From positions 248,001 to 312,000 of the forward strand of contig NZ_JAJJNF010000005.1 of assembly GCF_021245805.1 (NCBI RefSeq): 64,000 nt of DNA. The letters run 5' to 3'. Source of the DNA: Mangrovimonas futianensis. GTDB lineage: Bacteria; Bacteroidota; Bacteroidia; Flavobacteriales; Flavobacteriaceae. The notes beneath the pieces were generated by a model, which searched no databases, was not told the DNA's origin, and saw only the letters and a list, made by a program, of their open reading frames with translations. Every line of letters begins with the position of its first letter. Position 1 is the first letter of the stretch. Positions 59,475-64,000 of the stretch are shown here, one piece after another. The translations under genes and the position numbers were made by a program.

Positions 59475-60476
59475 TTATAGTTTATTAACGTAAAGGGCTA
59501 AATCCACTAATTTGTTGGAATATCCAAATTCATTATCATACCAAGATACTACTTTAAAGAAAGTAGAGTTCAATTCGATTGCTGCATCAGCATCAAAAAT
59601 ACTTGTTCTAGCATCACTCACAAAGTCTTGTGAAACTACCAATTCATCTGTATATCCTAATACACCTTCCATGTCTCCTTCAGAAGCAGCCTTGAATGCC
59701 TTTTTGATTTCTTCTAAAGAAGTTTCTTTTTCCAATTTCACTGTTAAATCAACAACAGACACATCTGCGGTAGGAACACGGAACGCCATACCTGTTAATT
59801 TACCATTCAATTCTGGAATTACTTTACCTACCGCTTTAGCAGCACCGGTAGAAGCTGGAATGATGTTCAATAAAGCACTTCTTCCACCTCTAAAATCTTT
59901 TCTTGATGGTCCATCTACTGTCAACTGTGTAGCTGTAGTAGCATGAACAGTAGTCATTAAAGCTTCAACAATTCCAAAGTTGTCATTTAATACTTTGGCA
60001 ACTGGAGCCAAACAGTTTGTAGTACAAGATGCATTAGATACAATCGTATCAGATGCTTTAGCTTCTTTATGGTTTACACCCATTACAAACATAGGTGCAT
60101 CTTTACTTGGAGCAGAGATTACAACTTTTTTAGCACCTGCATCAATATGGTATTGTGCTGTATCCAAAGTAGTGAAAATACCTGTACATTCTGCAACTAC
60201 ATCGGCACCTACTTCATCCCATTTAAGAGCTTTTGGATCTCTTTCAGCAGTTATTCGGATGGTTTTTCCATTAACTACTAAATGGCCATCTTTTACTTCT
60301 ATCGTTCCATCGAATTTTCCATGAACCGAATCATATTCTAATAAGTATGCTAAGTGATCTACATCAAGTAAATCATTGATAGCTACTACTTCTACATCTG
60401 GTCTGTTAACGGTAGCTCTAAAAACTATTCTTCCTATTCTTCCGAATCCGTTAATTCCTAATTTTAGTGTTGACAT
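59475..60476 (-). CDS. gap: Glyceraldehyde-3-phosphate dehydrogenase, type I
   Basis: The 333-aa enzyme has the NAD-binding INGFGRIGR at the N-terminus and the active-site Cys151 in SNASCTTNCLAPVAKVL. Glycolytic oxidation of glyceraldehyde-3-phosphate with NAD+. The 16-bp gap from pfkA shows a glycolytic operon pfkA-gap, with a terminator after gap. Asp at the end of the second strand (INDLLD) fits NAD+ preference. Confidence 0.98.
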   Translation of the reverse strand: MSTLKLGINGFGRIGRIVFRATVNRPDVEVVAINDLLDVDHLAYLLEYDSVHGKFDGTIEVKDGHLVVNGKTIRITAERDPKALKWDEVGADVVAECTGIFTTLDTAQYHIDAGAKKVVISAPSKDAPMFVMGVNHKEAKASDTIVSNASCTTNCLAPVAKVLNDNFGIVEALMTTVHATTATQLTVDGPSRKDFRGGRSALLNIIPASTGAAKAVGKVIPELNGKLTGMAFRVPTADVSVVDLTVKLEKETSLEEIKKAFKAASEGDMEGVLGYTDELVVSQDFVSDARTSIFDADAAIELNSTFFKVVSWYDNEFGYSNKLVDLALYVNKL

Positions 60477-60492
60477 ATTATTTAATTAAATT

Positions 60493-61479
60493 TTATGTGG
60501 TCATGATATCTGACACACGTAACAGTTCTAAGTTTATTTTTGATTGTCCTTTTATGGCTTGATCTAATGGAGTCAATGACATTTTATCATCATTAAGACC
60601 AACCATGAAATTGCTTTTTCCTTCCAGTAGGCTCTCTACTGCTTTTACTCCCATTCTACTTGCTAGTACACGGTCAAAACAAGACGGTGAACCACCACGT
60701 TGCATGTGGCCTAAAACAGAGACACGTACCTCATATTCGGTAAGATTTTCTTCTACATAATCTCTCAGTTCAAAGACACTCTTACCTATTTTATCTCCTT
60801 CAGCTACGATTACGATACTTGAAGTTTTTCCTGTACGTCTACTCCTTCTAAGAGATTCCAAAAGTCTATCTAATCCTAAATCTTCCTCAGGAATCAATAT
60901 TTCTTCTGCTCCAGCACCTACTCCCACATTTAAGGCAATATGACCAGCATCACGTCCCATAACTTCAATAAAGAATAAACGGTTGTGAGAACTAGCAGTA
61001 TCCCTAATTTTGTCAATTGCATCAACCACTGTATTTAAAGCGGTATCGTATCCCAAGGTGTGTGAAGTTCCGAAAATATCATTATCAATGGTTCCCGGAA
61101 TTCCAATTACTGGAAAATTGTATTCACTATTGAAAATTAATGAACCAGTAAAAGTTCCATCTCCTCCAATAGCCACTAAGGCATCGATATTCTCTTTTTT
61201 AAGTTGTTCATAGGCCTTTTTTCGACCTTCTGGAGTACGAAATTCATCGGATCTTGCTGACTTTAAAATCGTTCCTCCTTTATTGATGATATCTTTTACA
61301 CTTCTAGCATTCATGGGTTTAAAATCACCCTCAATCATCCCCTGATACCCTCGATAAATTCCTACACTTTCAATCTGATGGTAGGCACAGGTTCTTACTA
61401 CCGACCTGATAGCGGCATTCATTCCTGGAGAATCTCCTCCAGAGGTGAAAACACCAATTTTTTTTATGCTTTTTGACAT
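60493..61479 (-). CDS. pfkA: 6-phosphofructokinase
   Basis: The 328-aa ATP-dependent PFK starts MSKSIKKIGVFTSGGDSPGMNAA. The GGDGTF loop and PGTIDNDI catalytic Asp motif are present; the Gly after GGDG is consistent with ATP rather than pyrophosphate use. It phosphorylates fructose-6-phosphate. The upstream in-frame extension (12 residues) is less likely than this ATG. It is followed by gap after 16 bp. Confidence 0.97.
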   Translation of the reverse strand: MSKSIKKIGVFTSGGDSPGMNAAIRSVVRTCAYHQIESVGIYRGYQGMIEGDFKPMNARSVKDIINKGGTILKSARSDEFRTPEGRKKAYEQLKKENIDALVAIGGDGTFTGSLIFNSEYNFPVIGIPGTIDNDIFGTSHTLGYDTALNTVVDAIDKIRDTASSHNRLFFIEVMGRDAGHIALNVGVGAGAEEILIPEEDLGLDRLLESLRRSRRTGKTSSIVIVAEGDKIGKSVFELRDYVEENLTEYEVRVSVLGHMQRGGSPSCFDRVLASRMGVKAVESLLEGKSNFMVGLNDDKMSLTPLDQAIKGQSKINLELLRVSDIMTT

Positions 61480-61634
61480 GATTTTTATCTTTCGGAAAGT
61501 AAAACTACTAAACAAAATGGAATTAAAACATGCTCTTTATCATTTATTTAGAGCATTCTTTGAATTCAATCGTTTTCGTTAATAATTTTTTAGAAATTGT
61601 TATAAAAATTGATCAAAAAAACAAAATTGGGGTA

Positions 61635-64000
61635 TTATTCGTCGTTGTCTTTTTTGAATCCCATGTAGTCAGGAAGTACTTCATTATCTTGAATTTCTTC
61701 CTCTTTTTTCTCCTCTTCAACTTTTGGAGTTTTTACTTTGCCAGTGAAGATTTTTTGAAGCAATTCCCTAAATGTATCAAAATCGACACTGTAGGTAATT
61801 CCCAGTCCTTGTGTATAACCTATTTCTTCACCTAAATTACGAATACTGTTTTCTCTATTAAATACCGTAGCTGTTAGAGTTCCTTCTTCATTAAGTAAAA
61901 AATCAATTTGTACATCACCAGCGATAACAGATTGTTCAGCACCACCTACCGGCACCCCCACTTTACTATTAAGAACAATGCGGTCACTAATATTGGTTTG
62001 AAGAGTTAACCCTACCCTATCATCCGATTGATATTCTGGAGTAACTTGGCCCGCTTCATAATTAACACCTACATTTAATTTACCACCATCACTTGACAAT
62101 ATATTATTGACAATACCATTAAGCCGTTCTGCAAATGTACCAGTGAAATTAACGTTAGCTCCTCTACTAGAGAAAGAACCTGTTGCCAATAAAAATAAAG
62201 CTTGGTTATCCCTTTCCTCTTTAGCTTCCAGTCTATAATTCAACTCTGATTTAACGGTAGAATTTACATTTGGAAATTGGAAATCAAAATTGATATCAGG
62301 ACGTTCCAATTTACCTGATAATGCAGTAACTAGATTAACATCTATACTCCTATTTATTGGATTATCTAATAGCGGTGAAGGATTGGCTCTTGTTTTATAT
62401 AAGGCTTTAATATCTACTCTCGCGTCTAAAGGATCTCCTTCCCATATTAAATTCCCTTCCAATACATTAAATGTTTTTTGAACCACACCACCGTATCTAA
62501 AGTTATATACCCCGTCAATCACTACAAAATCTCCATACATATTAAACTTTCCGTTGGTGTTGATATCAATCAAAAGGGCTCCTTCTCCTCTGCCTCTAAT
62601 GGTACTTTTGGAAACAGGATCAATCACTATTTCAATTTCGGCATCTCGAGTAATATCCAAATCAAAATCCAGTTCCAAACCTTTTACATCCCTAGCTATA
62701 AATTCTTCCCCCTTCAATTTGGCCGCCTTTTCTTCTGGAGATAAAAAGTGAATATAGGAATTGTCACCAATTGTTTCAGTTTCACTTAAAGGAATGACAA
62801 ATACGGTTCCAGGATTGGTTTCTGCAATGACATCAATAACCAATTCATCAGATGGCCCTTTAATGGTTGCAGATCCATCAATAAAAGCCGTTCCGTAATA
62901 GAGTGCATCTTCTTTAGCTTCTGTATTAAGAACCAATAAATTGTCACTTGAAATAGCCAAATCAAGCCTCCAGTCCGAAAAATTAGTATGAGAAATGGAA
63001 CCATCTATCTTGCCCTTGGTTTGATAAACAGAATCGGTAACATCCAATGAATTAAAAATAAAACTCTGTTTGGCCAGCGTCACTTCTGATTGATCTGCAA
63101 ATTGAAAATCGGTGTTCAATTCAACGATATTCATTCCTCCTTTATTAAGAATTAAATCTCCAAAGAAGTCAGGATCACTTAAACTTCCACGGGCTATAGC
63201 CGTACCCGTTACCTCTCCCCTAATATTATTGATAACATCATCTAAAAATGGATTTAATAGGTCTAGTTTAAACTTATTAAATATCAGATCCAACTCCATA
63301 GAGGTGTCCCTCTGATCTGAATTAATGACCCCTATTATTTCAAAAGTTTTTTTAATATCATCTTTTATGGTTACATGCACGTTGTATTTACTTAAATCTT
63401 CATTACCTACAATGTTGGCATTAAAAGCACCTAAAAACATTTCATTAACCACCAAATCATCTACAGTTATCGAAGAAGACGGCAAGTACTTTCCCTTTAT
63501 TTGATCAATATCCAAGCTGCCGTTTACTTTCCCTTCTAAGGAAAGATCTTCAACTTCTGGTGTTATATGACTTAAATAAACATCTTTAAAATGCAGCTGA
63601 ATATCCTTAAATGTAGAATCTTTTGAGCTCCCTGTTAGCATGATCTCCTCTTCTTCATGAACCATTTTTAAACGATCCACTTGAAACTCTTTAAAATCGT
63701 GGTCAAACTCAAACCTATTTAAATTATTATTTTCCTTATTGATGATCCATTTATTGTTTCTAAAAGTAACATCAGAATGTTTAAAACCTATTACTGAACG
63801 ATTCTCTTCATTAATTGTATGGTAGAAGTTTATGTTATATTCATCCTTGTTATTTTGCCCACCCTTGAACTCTGTTCGTATATGAAGAGTATCTCGAAAT
63901 GTTTTATTTATCAAACTAAACTCAGATAAATTATAATATTTTGTGTTTAAGCTATCTACTTCAATATAAGCGTTATATATTGGATTTTTGTTATCCAACT
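61635..64000 (-). CDS. tamB: TamB-like translocation/assembly module protein, C-terminal part (cut by window end)
   Basis: The frame remains open to the end of the window, so only about the last 788 residues are seen. Long beta-rich repeats (GRGEGALLIDINTNGKFNMYG, FVVIDGVYNFRYGGVVQKTF, EGNLIWEGDPLDARVDI) lead to the DUF490 C-terminal domain (LNYRLEAKEERDNQALFLLA, DVQIDFLLNEEGTLTATVFN). TamB spans the periplasm and helps assembly of outer-membrane proteins or moves lipids between membranes. The C-terminal end is acidic and Lys/Glu-rich (KTPKVEEEKKEEEIQDNE), which is usual in flavobacteria. Confidence 0.9.
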   Translation of the reverse strand, partial: LDNKNPIYNAYIEVDSLNTKYYNLSEFSLINKTFRDTLHIRTEFKGGQNNKDEYNINFYHTINEENRSVIGFKHSDVTFRNNKWIINKENNNLNRFEFDHDFKEFQVDRLKMVHEEEEIMLTGSSKDSTFKDIQLHFKDVYLSHITPEVEDLSLEGKVNGSLDIDQIKGKYLPSSSITVDDLVVNEMFLGAFNANIVGNEDLSKYNVHVTIKDDIKKTFEIIGVINSDQRDTSMELDLIFNKFKLDLLNPFLDDVINNIRGEVTGTAIARGSLSDPDFFGDLILNKGGMNIVELNTDFQFADQSEVTLAKQSFIFNSLDVTDSVYQTKGKIDGSISHTNFSDWRLDLAISSDNLLVLNTEAKEDALYYGTAFIDGSATIKGPSDELVIDVIAETNPGTVFVIPLSETETIGDNSYIHFLSPEEKAAKLKGEEFIARDVKGLELDFDLDITRDAEIEIVIDPVSKSTIRGRGEGALLIDINTNGKFNMYGDFVVIDGVYNFRYGGVVQKTFNVLEGNLIWEGDPLDARVDIKALYKTRANPSPLLDNPINRSIDVNLVTALSGKLERPDINFDFQFPNVNSTVKSELNYRLEAKEERDNQALFLLATGSFSSRGANVNFTGTFAERLNGIVNNILSSDGGKLNVGVNYEAGQVTPEYQSDDRVGLTLQTNISDRIVLNSKVGVPVGGAEQSVIAGDVQIDFLLNEEGTLTATVFNRENSIRNLGEEIGYTQGLGITYSVDFDTFRELLQKIFTGKVKTPKVEEEKKEEEIQDNEVLPDYMGFKKDNDE

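Noticed and set aside
59512..60324. Plus-strand frames opposite gap
   Set aside because: They mirror a highly conserved glycolytic gene and show no own features.
1..64000. tRNA, rRNA, CRISPR, prophage or insertion sequence
   Set aside because: I looked for cloverleaf-like elements, regular short repeats, transposase and integrase motifs and found none that hold up.

Overview
The window is chromosomal DNA of a member of the Flavobacteriaceae (Bacteroidota). The reasons are the low GC content, genes that mostly lack Shine-Dalgarno sequences, repeated TAnnTTTG-type -7 promoter boxes, a type IX secretion (T9SS) C-terminal sorting domain, the bacillithiol gene bshA, a GH3-type adenylate-forming enzyme, and many proteins of families typical of this group (DUF5916, DUF3124, small-barrel and lipoprotein families). 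I see no phage, insertion sequence, CRISPR array, tRNA or rRNA. It reads as core genome with a few accessory patches. The first gene (a substrate-binding protein) and the last (TamB) are cut by the window edges.

Layout. 1-6.0 kb: end of a binding protein, ung, a YfcC-type carrier, mutS2 and a DCC-family thiol oxidoreductase. Two paralogous small single-helix membrane proteins, each with its own -7 box, flank ung-yfcC. 6.0-6.5 kb: a 490 bp convergent intergenic region with a terminator and an unexplained multi-stem element. 6.5-9.7 kb: tight operon aroC - dicarboxylate/amino acid symporter - sulfurtransferase. 9.9-15 kb: an LpxH-like phosphoesterase, a fused FAD/Fe-S D-lactate-type dehydrogenase, a small barrel and a secreted HExxH protease. 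15-20.6 kb: tight operon of a NagZ/beta-lactamase-like fusion, bshA and a GH3-family enzyme. 20.7-27.1 kb: a lipoprotein and terC, facing the parE - two small membrane proteins - parC operon. 27.2-33.9 kb: ychF, a T9SS-type secreted protein broken by one in-frame stop, a PaiB-like flavoprotein, an M1 peptidase, a probable surface lipoprotein and an archaemetzincin lipoprotein.

34.1-36.7 kb: four consecutive minus-strand genes that could act in cold adaptation or translation: a bS21-like protein directly joined to a NYN/LOTUS protein, a fatty acid desaturase with a long structured leader, and a cold-shock protein. 37.0-42.7 kb: DUF3124-marC, ferredoxin, then LuxC-type acyl-CoA reductase, serC and serA (serine synthesis) and a DUF937 protein. 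42.7-46.9 kb: mostly small membrane or lipoproteins of unknown function plus an SseB-like protein, the least conserved part. 47.3-51.7 kb: lipoproteins, then a small His-rich membrane protein upstream of a TonB-dependent receptor with a His/Glu-rich segment, suggesting zinc or another transition metal as substrate. 51.7-58.5 kb: folE, a DUF5916 outer-membrane protein, a LolD-like ATPase, a soluble GAF histidine kinase and guaC. 58.5-64 kb: glycolytic cluster pfkA-gap and a BadF-type amino-sugar kinase, then tamB.

The observations most worth a second look are the multi-stem element at 6369-6507, the bS21-like/NYN-LOTUS pair, the putative metal-uptake operon, the membrane proteins inside the topoisomerase IV operon, the broken T9SS gene and the paired small membrane proteins.
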